From NCBI RefSeq assembly GCF_004118285.1, contig NZ_SDHY01000002.1:186001-250000 (forward strand): 64,000 nucleotides of DNA. Reading direction: 5' to 3'. The position numbers and the translations under genes are program-made. The stretch is from Aquirufa rosea. Lineage in GTDB: Bacteria > Bacteroidota > Bacteroidia > Cytophagales > Spirosomataceae. Shown piece after piece: positions 17,246-26,029 of this stretch; positions within the stretch are counted from its first letter, which is position 1, and every line of letters starts with the position of its first letter. The notes below the pieces were generated by a model. It worked only from the letters and a program-made list of their open reading frames with translations. It searched no databases and had not been told where the DNA came from.

Positions 17246-20200
17246 TTAAAAAGTGATGTCTAAACCTACATTAACTGTTCTTGTCTGCGGGTAAGAATAG
17301 GCAGAAAATAGACCTTGAACGGTTCCACCAGTACTTTCTGCTTGACCAAAACCAACCTCTGGATCTCCCTTAAATTCAGGTGCCCAGTATAACCAATTTT
17401 GTGCTTGTGCATACACACGTACCGACTGCATCTTGGCTTTCTTTACCCAATTGCTCGGTAAATTGTAAGCTACAGTTACGTTTCGTAAACGGATGTAATC
17501 TCCTTTTTGTAAAAAGCGATCAGAAGAGAATGATTGATACAATTTACGTGGATCAGGTAATACATTCACATCTCCTGCTTTTTTCCAATAATTCAAGGCG
17601 TCTACCGCCTGATTTTGGTAAACATTCTCTCCATCTGAAGTCAAGTCCTGCCATCTGTAGTTCAATACGTAGTGACCTCCTTGGTATACAGCATCCGCAG
17701 ATAATGTCACGCCTTTATAAGTTACCGAGGTAGCTAAACCTCCGAAATACTTAATTTGACGAGATTTTCCACTTAAAATAACAGCATCGCCTGCACTCCA
17801 AGTTTCTGTATTTGAGCCATTTTTATCTAAATAAATAGGAGCACCTGTTTCCTTATTTACCCCAACATATCGATTCAAATAATAAACGTCAATAGGTTCT
17901 CCAATTTTCAATTTAGACACACCACCTGAACGGTTTAAATTGTCTTCCGTTAGCTCCAACACCTTGTTGTTGTTGTTGGTAAAGTTGGCCGAAATATCCC
18001 AATACAAATCCTTGGTTTGAATAATCTTGTAATTTAAGGTCAATTCAATACCCGAGTTTTCTACGGCTCCTACATTTTCCGTACGACTGGAGAAACCAGT
18101 AGTGGAAGACACCGGACGATCAAACAATAAGTTGGAAGTTTTTCTTTGATAATAATCCACCGTACCTGTCAACTTATTTTTCAATAAAGCAAAATCAATA
18201 CCTACGTTAGCAGAAGCTGATTTCTCCCAAGTTAAACTTGGATTAGGCAATTGAGAAGGGAAAGTCGCCGATGAAGTTCCGTAACTAGAATAACGGTACA
18301 ATCCTAAAGAAGTATAATTTCCGATTCGGTCATTACCTGAAGTACCATAAGAACCTCTTAATTTCAATTGATTTACGAAGGTCAAATCTTCCATGAAAGA
18401 TTCTTTAGTAAGTTCCCAACCAGCACTCACTGAACCGAATAATCCGTAACGGTTATCCACACCAAAACGAGATGAACCATCACGACGGATAGAAGCATCT
18501 AAGAAATACTTTTGGTTAAAATCATAACCCACACGTCCAAATAAAGAGAATAAAGCCCAATCCGTCTTAGCTGATGTAGCCGAAACAGGAGTTGAGGCAT
18601 TGTCTTGTGTACTTACTTTTCCGTTAGGGAATCCTTTCGTACTGAAGGAGAAAGAGCGGTAGTTGTCATTCGTATATTCCACACCTACCAAAGCACGAAT
18701 GTTGTGTTTATCAGCAATCGTGTTGTTGTAATTGATGGTGTTGGAGAATACGTAATTGAAAGACTGATAACCATTATCTGTTTTAGAACCACGAGCTGCA
18801 GGGTCACCTACGTATTGGTCTAAAACTGAATTTGGCTTAACATAACTTTCACGGTAGTAGTCTACCCAAGTAACACCCGCTTGTGATCTAAACTCAAAAT
18901 TTTTGATAGGAGTTAAAGATAAATAAGCACTCGATAAACCCGTATTGGTAGTTAATGACTCTGGGTTGTTCTCTAAAGCTTCCGAAATTGGGAAACCTTG
19001 ATGTGTTAAGTTGAAAGATCCATCTGCTAAGCGCTCTGGCTCGTATGGATTATATGCATAAATTGCAAAAGCTGGATTTTGTGCATTATAACGGTCACGA
19101 ACTTCATTGGTCTTAATATTGGAGAAGTTGATATTCGTTCCAATTTTCGCCCAATTATTAGGTTTAAACTCCACATTAACACGACCTTGTTTTCTCCACA
19201 AATCAGATGCTAATTTGAAGATACCCTCATTAATTTGATTCTCTAAGGACACATTGTAGGTAAATACATCGCTAGCCCCACTTACCCCCAAACGAGTAAT
19301 CTGATTCATTCCTTTACGTAATAAAGTATTGAACCAATCGGTCTTTTTGGATTCCAAGCTAGCCCAAACTTTGTCTAAATCAGCTTGAGAAGCACTAGCT
19401 GGACTTGTGATACCTGCGGCATCTACGTATTCATTGGCATAATCCAAGTCACGCTCGTATTCCAACTTCTGACGCATGTTCATCATTTGAAAGTTATCCG
19501 GAGTCTTTTCGTTAATACCATAGGAAGTGGAAAGGGTTACTTTAGCGTTTCCCTTCTTTCCTTTTTTGGTAGTTACTAAAATAACACCATTCGCTCCACG
19601 AGAACCATAAATGGCTGCTGAAGAAGCATCTTTCAAAACTGAAATATCTTCAATGTCATTTGGGTTCAATGAACTTAATACGTTAACACTTCCAATGGAT
19701 CCCTCACTATTGGCAGTGGGTACTCCATCCACTACGATCAATGGTTGAGCACCTGCTGTTAGAGTACCTTCTCCACGAATGCGGATAAAGGCTGGCGCAC
19801 CTGGACGACCATTTTGAGCAGTCACTTGAACCCCAGCTGCTTTACCTTGCAACAAGTTCTCGAAACTAGTCACTGGCTTATTTTCTAAAGCCTTGGAACT
19901 AACGTTTACTTGAGCTCCGGTTAAATTTTGTTTTTTGGCAGTACCGTAACCGATTACGACCACTTCTTCTAAACTAGAGGCCTCAGGCACTAAAGAGACA
20001 TCGATGACAGTTTTGTTGCCCACTGACACTTCTTGTTTGGCAAATCCCACAAAAGTGAAGGATAAAACGGCATTTTTTCCAGGAACTGATAAACGGTAGC
20101 TACCGTCACTTCCTGTTGTGATTCCACGTGAACTTCCTTTGATGGAGACACTCACACCTGGCAAGGCCGACCCATCTTCCGAAGAACTCACCTTTCCAGA

Positions 20201-20278
20201 AATCACTTGGTCTTGAGCAAGCACTGGAACTATCCAGAGCAGCATCATTCCAAGGCTGAATAATAATTTTCTTTTCAT
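17246..20278 (-). CDS. SusC/RagA-family TonB-linked outer-membrane importer
   Basis: TonB-dependent porin that pairs with SusD to pull oligomers across the outer membrane. Order of parts: a signal peptide ending PVLAQ, then a carboxypeptidase-D-like beta domain (residues about 24-100, ISGKVSSSEDGSALPGVSVS). A TonB box and SusC signature LEEVVVIGYGT follows, then the plug domain (PLIVVDGVPTAN and ISVLKDASSAAIYGSRGANG, diagnostic of this family). A 22-strand barrel ends TRTVNVGLDITF. Its 1010 residues are normal. No N-terminal anti-sigma-interacting STN domain is present, consistent with the absence of a sigma/anti-sigma pair nearby. Confidence 0.96.
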   Translation of the reverse strand: MKRKLLFSLGMMLLWIVPVLAQDQVISGKVSSSEDGSALPGVSVSIKGSSRGITTGSDGSYRLSVPGKNAVLSFTFVGFAKQEVSVGNKTVIDVSLVPEASSLEEVVVIGYGTAKKQNLTGAQVNVSSKALENKPVTSFENLLQGKAAGVQVTAQNGRPGAPAFIRIRGEGTLTAGAQPLIVVDGVPTANSEGSIGSVNVLSSLNPNDIEDISVLKDASSAAIYGSRGANGVILVTTKKGKKGNAKVTLSTSYGINEKTPDNFQMMNMRQKLEYERDLDYANEYVDAAGITSPASASQADLDKVWASLESKKTDWFNTLLRKGMNQITRLGVSGASDVFTYNVSLENQINEGIFKLASDLWRKQGRVNVEFKPNNWAKIGTNINFSNIKTNEVRDRYNAQNPAFAIYAYNPYEPERLADGSFNLTHQGFPISEALENNPESLTTNTGLSSAYLSLTPIKNFEFRSQAGVTWVDYYRESYVKPNSVLDQYVGDPAARGSKTDNGYQSFNYVFSNTINYNNTIADKHNIRALVGVEYTNDNYRSFSFSTKGFPNGKVSTQDNASTPVSATSAKTDWALFSLFGRVGYDFNQKYFLDASIRRDGSSRFGVDNRYGLFGSVSAGWELTKESFMEDLTFVNQLKLRGSYGTSGNDRIGNYTSLGLYRYSSYGTSSATFPSQLPNPSLTWEKSASANVGIDFALLKNKLTGTVDYYQRKTSNLLFDRPVSSTTGFSSRTENVGAVENSGIELTLNYKIIQTKDLYWDISANFTNNNNKVLELTEDNLNRSGGVSKLKIGEPIDVYYLNRYVGVNKETGAPIYLDKNGSNTETWSAGDAVILSGKSRQIKYFGGLATSVTYKGVTLSADAVYQGGHYVLNYRWQDLTSDGENVYQNQAVDALNYWKKAGDVNVLPDPRKLYQSFSSDRFLQKGDYIRLRNVTVAYNLPSNWVKKAKMQSVRVYAQAQNWLYWAPEFKGDPEVGFGQAESTGGTVQGLFSAYSYPQTRTVNVGLDITF

Positions 20279-20419
20279 AAGGGAATGTTTTTGATGAAAT
20301 AATTAGATTAATTAAGGAACAATAAGTAAGAACCCTTTAATAGCTTAAAGGTTTTGAAAATTAGGAAATATCTTATTTATACCAAAGAAAATTTAGATCA
20401 ATCTAAATATCTCGTACAA

Positions 20420-21067
20420 TTATTTGGCATGAATCAAGTCAAATAAATCTACAAAATGGGGTACCTGAATCTGCGTATGAGATAGTTCTGCCGCGGTATG
20501 GGAGGTGGTCATCCCTACCACTTGCATTCCTGCCGATAAGCCGGCTTGAACGCCTTGTAATGAATCTTCTACCACCCAACATTGAGCAGGATCTACTCCC
20601 AAAATTTGAGCAGCTTTTAAATATATTTCAGGATCTGGTTTTCCTTTTTTTACTTCGCCTCCACCCACAATGGCCTTAAAAAATGAACGAATCCCTAATC
20701 CATCTACGATGAAATCAATATTTCCTTTGCCTGCAGAAGTGGCCAAAGCACAAGGAATACCCTCCTTTTGTAAAGTTTCTAAAAAAGTCACCAAACCTGG
20801 TGCAGCTTTTCGATGGTCTGCGTAAAAATTGCGGTAAATAAGTTCTTTTTTCTCTTCCAAATGGGCTACTTCTTCGGCAGACATTTCTCTCTGATAAAAC
20901 CACTCAAAAGTATCTTTCGAATTCATCCCATTAAGCTCTTTGTAAAATATCTCACGAGTTAATGGAATTCCATGCTGTTCACAAAACAATAACCAAGCAT
21001 CTACATGGTAGGGTAAATTATCCACCACTACACCATCCATATCCAACAAAACAGCAGCAATAGGCAT
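20420..21067 (-). CDS. HAD-superfamily phosphatase/phosphomutase, beta-phosphoglucomutase-like
   Basis: Haloacid-dehalogenase enzyme, 216 residues from the preferred start at 21067. Motif I is LLDMDGVVVDN with nucleophile D9 and acid D11. Motif II is in ALATSAGKG. The lysine region is VKKGKPDPEIYL and motif IV is CWVVEDSLQGVQAG. The four-helix cap and these motifs place it in the beta-PGM/phosphatase subfamily; it may be a mutase or a sugar-phosphate phosphatase. The start MPIAAVLLDMDG leaves a single base after the stop of the upstream gene; a longer start at 21094 would overlap it by 26 bp and adds an unconserved tail. Confidence 0.88.
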   Translation of the reverse strand: MPIAAVLLDMDGVVVDNLPYHVDAWLLFCEQHGIPLTREIFYKELNGMNSKDTFEWFYQREMSAEEVAHLEEKKELIYRNFYADHRKAAPGLVTFLETLQKEGIPCALATSAGKGNIDFIVDGLGIRSFFKAIVGGGEVKKGKPDPEIYLKAAQILGVDPAQCWVVEDSLQGVQAGLSAGMQVVGMTTSHTAAELSHTQIQVPHFVDLFDLIHAK

Positions 21068-21068
21068 A

Positions 21069-21839
21069 TTATATCGTAATTTGTAAACCATCATAGGCTA
21101 AAAAAACATGCTTCGGAAGTTCTTTTTGCACCTCCGCATGAAGTCCCATTTGATGGCTAATATGAGTAATGTAGGCTTTCTCAGGCTGCACTTTCTCAAT
21201 CACCTCTAAGGCTTCATCAAGAGTGAAATGAGAAATATGTGAAGTCTTCTTGAGTGCATTGATGACTAGGACCTTGGAGCCTTTTACCTTCTCCAATTCC
21301 TCATCTGCAATGAAATTAGCGTCAGTGATATAGGTGAAATCCCCAAAGCGAAAACCTAATACATCCAGAAAATAATGTCGAACTAAAATGGGCTGAATAA
21401 GCACCCCTTGAATTTCAAAAGGTTTATTGGTAATCGGCACTGTCTCTATCTCTGGTACACCTGGATATTTATTTTCACCAAAAGCATAGGCAAATTCCCT
21501 TTTCAATTGCTCAATGACATTTATCTGTGCATAGAGTGGAATACTGGATTTTTGGGCATAATTAAAGCCCCGTAAATCATCCATTCCGGCCGTATGGTCT
21601 TTGTGCTCGTGAGTATAAATCACAGCATCTACATGCTTGATACCAGCACGCAACATCTGCTGTCGGAAATCTGGACCCGTGTCAATGATAAAACTCTTGC
21701 CCTGGGTTTGAATGTGCAAAGAAACTCTCAAACGTTGGTCATGATGGTCTGATGATGTACAAACTTCACATGAACAAGCTATCATAGGAATACCTTGTGA
21801 GGTTCCCGTACCCAAAAATTCGACCGAGATCGGCGACAT
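21069..21839 (-). CDS. PhnP-like metallo-beta-lactamase fold phosphodiesterase
   Basis: MBL-fold hydrolase of 256 residues. The metal site HxHxDH is H77-E-H79-K-D81-H82 (YTHEHKDHTAG), with DTGPDFRQQ before it and THISHQMG near the end. The N-terminus VEFLGTGTSQGIPMIACSC is the PhnP-type opening (GTGTSxGxP), with a cysteine cluster C22, C24, C27 like the structural zinc site of PhnP. In E. coli PhnP hydrolyses cyclic ribose phosphates in phosphonate use; no phn genes are here, so a general phosphodiesterase role is inferred. It is cotranscribed with the receiver gene (4 bp) and the HAD gene (1 bp). Confidence 0.87.
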   Translation of the reverse strand: MSPISVEFLGTGTSQGIPMIACSCEVCTSSDHHDQRLRVSLHIQTQGKSFIIDTGPDFRQQMLRAGIKHVDAVIYTHEHKDHTAGMDDLRGFNYAQKSSIPLYAQINVIEQLKREFAYAFGENKYPGVPEIETVPITNKPFEIQGVLIQPILVRHYFLDVLGFRFGDFTYITDANFIADEELEKVKGSKVLVINALKKTSHISHFTLDEALEVIEKVQPEKAYITHISHQMGLHAEVQKELPKHVFLAYDGLQITI

Positions 21840-21843
21840 GCCG

Positions 21844-22212
21844 TTATTCTGTTAATGCTTTAACTTGAGATACAAGCGCATCAAAATTTAATGGCTTAGC
21901 TAAGAAATCATCAAAACCTGCCTCTTTAAAATCTTCCATGCTGTAATTTCTAGCATTACCTGTGATAGCAATCATCGGGATTTTTGCCTTATTGGCATCA
22001 GATAAGGCTCGTACTGCTCTAGCACATTCCATACCATCCATCACTGGCATATTGATATCTAAAAGAATGATATCGAAATCAGCTTTGGCTAATTCGTCCA
22101 AGACCTGCTGTCCGTTCTTCACCGCATGAATTTCAAAATTTTGAAACTCTAATATTTTCCTGGCTAAATTCTGAATGACCGAACTATCCTCTGCAATCAA
22201 TACTTTTTTCAT
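21844..22212 (-). CDS. Single-domain response regulator (receiver only)
   Basis: A 122-residue CheY-like protein. Conserved residues are all present: acidic E8 and D9 (LIAEDS), phospho-acceptor D52 (ILLDINMPVMDG), T84 (IAITGNA) and K106 (FLAKPLNF). There is no output domain, so it must act through protein contact. It leads a tight operon with a PhnP-like hydrolase and a HAD phosphatase; no histidine kinase is in the window. Confidence 0.94.
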   Translation of the reverse strand: MKKVLIAEDSSVIQNLARKILEFQNFEIHAVKNGQQVLDELAKADFDIILLDINMPVMDGMECARAVRALSDANKAKIPMIAITGNARNYSMEDFKEAGFDDFLAKPLNFDALVSQVKALTE

Positions 22213-22306
22213 AAGACAATCTTGTTAAAATGGCTTAGGTTCTTATACCCATAATGAGGTAAAAATAACCAAAGCATTGAGTAATTCAAATGAAATTATG
22301 ACATAA

Positions 22307-22340
22307 AAAAAGGCGGACCTGTTGAGCCCGCCTTTTTTTT
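22307..22340 (-). terminator. Intrinsic terminator after the DUF2911 gene
   Basis: Stem AGGCGG (22311-22316) with CCGCCT (22328-22333), 11-nt loop. T/A runs on both sides make it potentially bidirectional. On the minus strand it follows the DUF2911 stop (22351) by about 18 bp and separates that gene from the response-regulator operon. Confidence 0.85.
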
Positions 22341-22350
22341 GACATTTTAC

Positions 22351-22857
22351 CTATTTCACGTAAAATGAAACGGATGTTTTGTCCCAGTCTAACGTTACTT
22401 GGCCGGTTTCAGAAATACCTATAGTAAACTGCTCAGTCTTAGCATGTTCACTTGGCTTAGCCGTAACTCGTAAGGCATCTTCCTCTGCCTTATAGGTATA
22501 AGCACCCCACATTTTAGACACTTTATTAAAAATTATAGTCCACTCAGTTGGGCCAGGGATTGTCAACAAAGAATAAACACCTTTGGCTAATGGTTTTCCC
22601 TGTACCAGAACATCATTGGAAAATTCAATGGTGGTAGCTTCATTTGCCCCAGTTCTCCAAACCTCGCCGTAAGGAACCAAAGCCTTTTGTTCTTTTGTAC
22701 CAAAAACCAAACGTCCTTTTACCGAAGGTTTGGCATATTTAATCATCACTTGAGTCTTTCCGACCTTTTGTGATGCTACTGCCGGTGGAGAAGCAGGTGT
22801 TTGTGCTAATGCACCAAAACTCAAAATACAGGAGAGAAGAATAAGTAATTTTTTCAT
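22351..22857 (-). CDS. DUF2911 secreted protein
   Basis: Short exported protein (168 residues) with a signal peptide MKKLLILLSCILSFGALAQ. DUF2911 hallmarks are VMIKYAKPSVKGR, VPYGEVWRTGANEATTIEFS, VLVQGKPLAKGVYSLLTIPG and the WTIIFNK strand. The function of the family is not known; it is common in Bacteroidota and predicted to be periplasmic. It is 24 bp downstream of the DUF5916 gene on the same strand and could be cotranscribed with it. A terminator follows it. Confidence 0.9.
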   Translation of the reverse strand: MKKLLILLSCILSFGALAQTPASPPAVASQKVGKTQVMIKYAKPSVKGRLVFGTKEQKALVPYGEVWRTGANEATTIEFSNDVLVQGKPLAKGVYSLLTIPGPTEWTIIFNKVSKMWGAYTYKAEEDALRVTAKPSEHAKTEQFTIGISETGQVTLDWDKTSVSFYVK

Positions 22858-22881
22858 GGATGATGTTTGTTAATTTTTGAA

Positions 22882-25131
22882 CTACAAATTAAGCCAATAA
22901 TTCAACTTTAATACTATTGATCGATTTCTAATATGAAAATTCTCTGGTAAATAATTGTCTGTGTACACCAAAAACAAATCAGAGGCTGGCTTATATCGCC
23001 ATTGTAGGCGCGCATTCAGGTTCATATTTTTGGTTTGTTGATTTAACTGAAAGAAGGTTGTAAAAAATAATTTATTGGTAAAAGTGATATCAACCTTCGG
23101 ACGAATAATCCAAAACTCGGAGGCCGAAATGATTTTTCTTGTGGTACCATCTACTTGTGTTACAGGGACTTCTACATCCCCAATATTATTGTAGTCAACT
23201 GCCATGGAAATTCCCACATGAGGTTGGAAACGGTATCCCAATTCACTGGTAATACCGGTTCTATAACCATTACCATAATATCCACCAAAACGAGAGGTAA
23301 TGGAATAAGTAAATAATTTAATCGGAGAAGAAATATATCCAAAACCTACTGAGCGCCATGTATGCTCTGAACCTTTTTTCTCAGGAATATTTCCCATTCG
23401 GGTAGGATCAAAATCATAGAGCAATTTCACGTAATCATAGCCATGGAAAGCCGAAAAGCTAGACTGATCCTTCATTTTTCCTTCCAAGGCGATGTAGGTG
23501 GTATTATCAGTTAAACCTCCAGAATTGTTCCAGAAGCTTAGACTATTCAAACGAACCTGAGCATAGAACAATTGACTGGTCTTACTTTTAGGGTAAAAGA
23601 TTTTACCAATTTCCGGATTGATGTTGGTATAATTCACACGAGGAACATATCCTACTTCTGGATTGTAGTTGTCCCCCACCCACTGATGCTTCCAGGTGAA
23701 AATCCAGTGATTATCCTTGTAGGCTAAGGAAGCCGCATGAGCAAAATTATTGGCTTTGGCATCTGGGCTAATCGACTGATAATAGAAAATTTTTCCAGTC
23801 CAGAAGTTATTTGCCGAGGCTAAATTGTATTCAACCCCTATGTTTCTATTGTACTCAGCAAAGCCATTTTGGCGTTGTAATTCCGTGTCAATGAAAGACT
23901 GTTTGTTAATCATGAACACACCTACATTGGAACGAGCAAATAGCTTTCTTTGCAGCGCCACCATGGAATAGTTTTGTGTTGGAACACCCTTATCATCAAT
24001 ACGTTGCGACTGCACATTCAACAATCCAATTCGCCAATCATTGGTCAATTTTCCACTTACCCTGGCCCCATAAGTAATGGGTGTCTGCTCATAAATCCCT
24101 GTCCGAGCATTCAAGGCCAATCCGATTCGACGAGAGAAAAATGGACGGATGGTCTCCGTTCCAAAACCATCAAATAAATCGGAATTCTCGATGAAAAATT
24201 GACGCTTCTCTGGATAAAATAATTCAAAACGGTCCAAATTGGTCTGTTGACGGTCCACATCTACCTGCGAAAAATCAGGATTAATGGTTAAGTCCATGTT
24301 TAAACTGGAACTTAGCGCCACCTTAACATCACCTCCTATTTGTTTTCTAAAGTTTGTTGGATCTTTGGTTTCATAATTGCTTGTCACCCCTGACAACACA
24401 TAAGGAATCACAGAAATGTTTTGTTTTGGTGCTGGTGGCGGAGTTTCCCATAATAACACCCCAGAATAAGCTAATGAAGCCGTTGGAAATTGTCGCGGAA
24501 CGGGTGCCCATGCCGATTTTTCTTTGGCCTGTAAATCCAATCGACTGAAATTAATGCCCCACCGAGTAGAGTTATTTTTATATCGAATAGATTTAAATGG
24601 AATGGCCGCTTCCCATATCCAAGATTCTTTATTGTAAGACGTTGAAGACTCCCATTTATTATCCCAATTTAAATTTACCTTAGCCCCCTCAGACATTTGT
24701 CCGTCCCATTGGGCACCAGCCGCATTAGCTCCAAATGAAAAGCCGGTAGTTTTATCATCAAAGGTGTCAATGAATACCAAAAAATTATCATTGATTCCAA
24801 AACTAAAATCACGTTTTAAGGATTCCACCACATAGCGAGATTGATCCTTTAAAAAACACTCCGCCGAAATGTATAAATATTTATCGTCATAGGTCATTCG
24901 TACGTCTGTCCGTACATTGGAACATATAGTGTCTGTAGGATTACACATCATAAAGTCACTCACCTTTGATGCTTCCATCCAAGCCTCCTCATCCAGCTTC
25001 CCATCCATTTTAAGAGGACCTTTGCTTGGCTTTATAAGCATTTGAAAATTTTCATTCCTTTTTGCTGTTTGAGCTACAGAGTAAAAAGATGTACCAAGAA
25101 AAATAAAGATTAACAGGAGAATTCGATTCAT
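22882..25131 (-). CDS. DUF5916 outer-membrane protein with N-terminal CBM9-like domain
   Basis: 749 residues from the ATG at 25131, where a signal peptide begins (MNRILLLIFIFLGTSFYSVAQ); an open frame extends 111 codons further upstream but lacks family similarity. Residues about 30-230 are a carbohydrate-binding family 9-like domain (LDEEAWMEASKVSDFMMC, then IYISAECFLKDQS-type strands and WIWEAAIPFKSIRY). The rest is DUF5916, with DFSQVDVDRQQTNLDRFELFYPEKRQFF as its hallmark, and reads as an outer-membrane beta barrel ending VLKLNYWLNL. Function is unknown; relatives are common in Bacteroidota genomes. Confidence 0.88.
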   Translation of the reverse strand: MNRILLLIFIFLGTSFYSVAQTAKRNENFQMLIKPSKGPLKMDGKLDEEAWMEASKVSDFMMCNPTDTICSNVRTDVRMTYDDKYLYISAECFLKDQSRYVVESLKRDFSFGINDNFLVFIDTFDDKTTGFSFGANAAGAQWDGQMSEGAKVNLNWDNKWESSTSYNKESWIWEAAIPFKSIRYKNNSTRWGINFSRLDLQAKEKSAWAPVPRQFPTASLAYSGVLLWETPPPAPKQNISVIPYVLSGVTSNYETKDPTNFRKQIGGDVKVALSSSLNMDLTINPDFSQVDVDRQQTNLDRFELFYPEKRQFFIENSDLFDGFGTETIRPFFSRRIGLALNARTGIYEQTPITYGARVSGKLTNDWRIGLLNVQSQRIDDKGVPTQNYSMVALQRKLFARSNVGVFMINKQSFIDTELQRQNGFAEYNRNIGVEYNLASANNFWTGKIFYYQSISPDAKANNFAHAASLAYKDNHWIFTWKHQWVGDNYNPEVGYVPRVNYTNINPEIGKIFYPKSKTSQLFYAQVRLNSLSFWNNSGGLTDNTTYIALEGKMKDQSSFSAFHGYDYVKLLYDFDPTRMGNIPEKKGSEHTWRSVGFGYISSPIKLFTYSITSRFGGYYGNGYRTGITSELGYRFQPHVGISMAVDYNNIGDVEVPVTQVDGTTRKIISASEFWIIRPKVDITFTNKLFFTTFFQLNQQTKNMNLNARLQWRYKPASDLFLVYTDNYLPENFHIRNRSIVLKLNYWLNL

Positions 25132-25277
25132 ATGTACGTAGTTCTGTATCAGAAGAAACTGCAATTTAGCCAAATTAAACCGAAGGCTAAGTAGGTATTG
25201 TGGGGCATCTATAGGAATTGAAAGAAATAATTCGACAGATTTTTCAAGTGGAAAGACAAAAATCCTTTTGCATGTTT

Positions 25278-25285
25278 TATTTTTG
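25278..25285 (+). promoter_or_regulatory. -7 promoter box of yebC
   Basis: TATTTTTG matches TAnnTTTG, 27 bases before the yebC ATG at 25313. The -33 element is not clear. Confidence 0.45.
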
Positions 25286-25312
25286 CAGCCAATATCAATT
25301 ATCGCACGAATT

Positions 25313-26029
25313 ATGGGAAGAGCTTTTGAATTTAGAAAGGCAAGAAAGTTTAAGCGTTGGGGGCAAATGGCCAAAACGTTTACAAAAATTGGGAAAGACA
25401 TTGTCATCGCGGTGAAAGCCGGTGGACCAGATCCTACGGGTAACTCCCGACTGAGGGCCATCATTCAAAATGCCAAGGCTGTAAACATGCCAAAAGATAA
25501 TGTGGAGCGTGCCATCAAAAGAGCTGTTTCTAAAGACCAAGAGGATTACAAAGAGATTGTATATGAGGGATATGCGCAGCATGGAATAGCTATTTTGGTT
25601 GAGACTACTACCGACAACATCAACCGCACGGTAGCCAATATACGCTCTTCTTTCACTAAATGTGGCGGTAGCTTGGGGACTCAAGGGATGTTGGACTTTA
25701 TTTTTTCTCGTAAATCTGTATTCAAAATTGCCGCTAAACCTGATATTGATTTAGAAGAGTTGGAATTCGAATTAATTGATTTGGGTGGAGAAGAAGTATT
25801 TCTAGATACAGAAACCAATCAGATTAATATTTACGGAGAATTCACTGCCTTTGGTGCCATTCAAAAGTTTCTAGAAGAAAAAGGCTATGAATTATTGGGC
25901 GCTGACTTTGAGCGTATTCCCAATGAAACCAAAGAACTAACGGATGAACAAGCCGCCGATGTGGAAAAATTAATTGAACGATTAGAAGAAGATGATGACG
26001 TTCAAAATGTTTACCACAATATGGGCTAA
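25313..26029 (+). CDS. yebC: YebC/PmpR-family DNA-binding or ribosome-associated protein
   Basis: The 238-residue product has the family start MGRAFEFRKARKFKRWGQMA followed by FTKIGKDI and GGPDPTGNSRLRAIIQNAKA, MPKDNVERAIKRA, and YEGYAQHGIAILVETTTDN. These are all diagnostic. YebC proteins were long listed as transcriptional regulators; recent work ties the family to translation of difficult (proline-rich) sequences. The ATG at 25313 is chosen because it restores the universal MGR(A) start; an upstream frame starting at 25268 adds 15 unconserved residues and would overlap the promoter box. It is followed by an overlapping DUF922 gene. Confidence 0.95.
   Translation: MGRAFEFRKARKFKRWGQMAKTFTKIGKDIVIAVKAGGPDPTGNSRLRAIIQNAKAVNMPKDNVERAIKRAVSKDQEDYKEIVYEGYAQHGIAILVETTTDNINRTVANIRSSFTKCGGSLGTQGMLDFIFSRKSVFKIAAKPDIDLEELEFELIDLGGEEVFLDTETNQINIYGEFTAFGAIQKFLEEKGYELLGADFERIPNETKELTDEQAADVEKLIERLEEDDDVQNVYHNMG

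Noticed and set aside
25131-25464. N-terminal extension of 111 codons on the DUF5916 protein
   Set aside because: A full signal peptide starts at the ATG at 25131, the upstream residues are not family-like, and they would run across the yebC promoter and start on the other strand.
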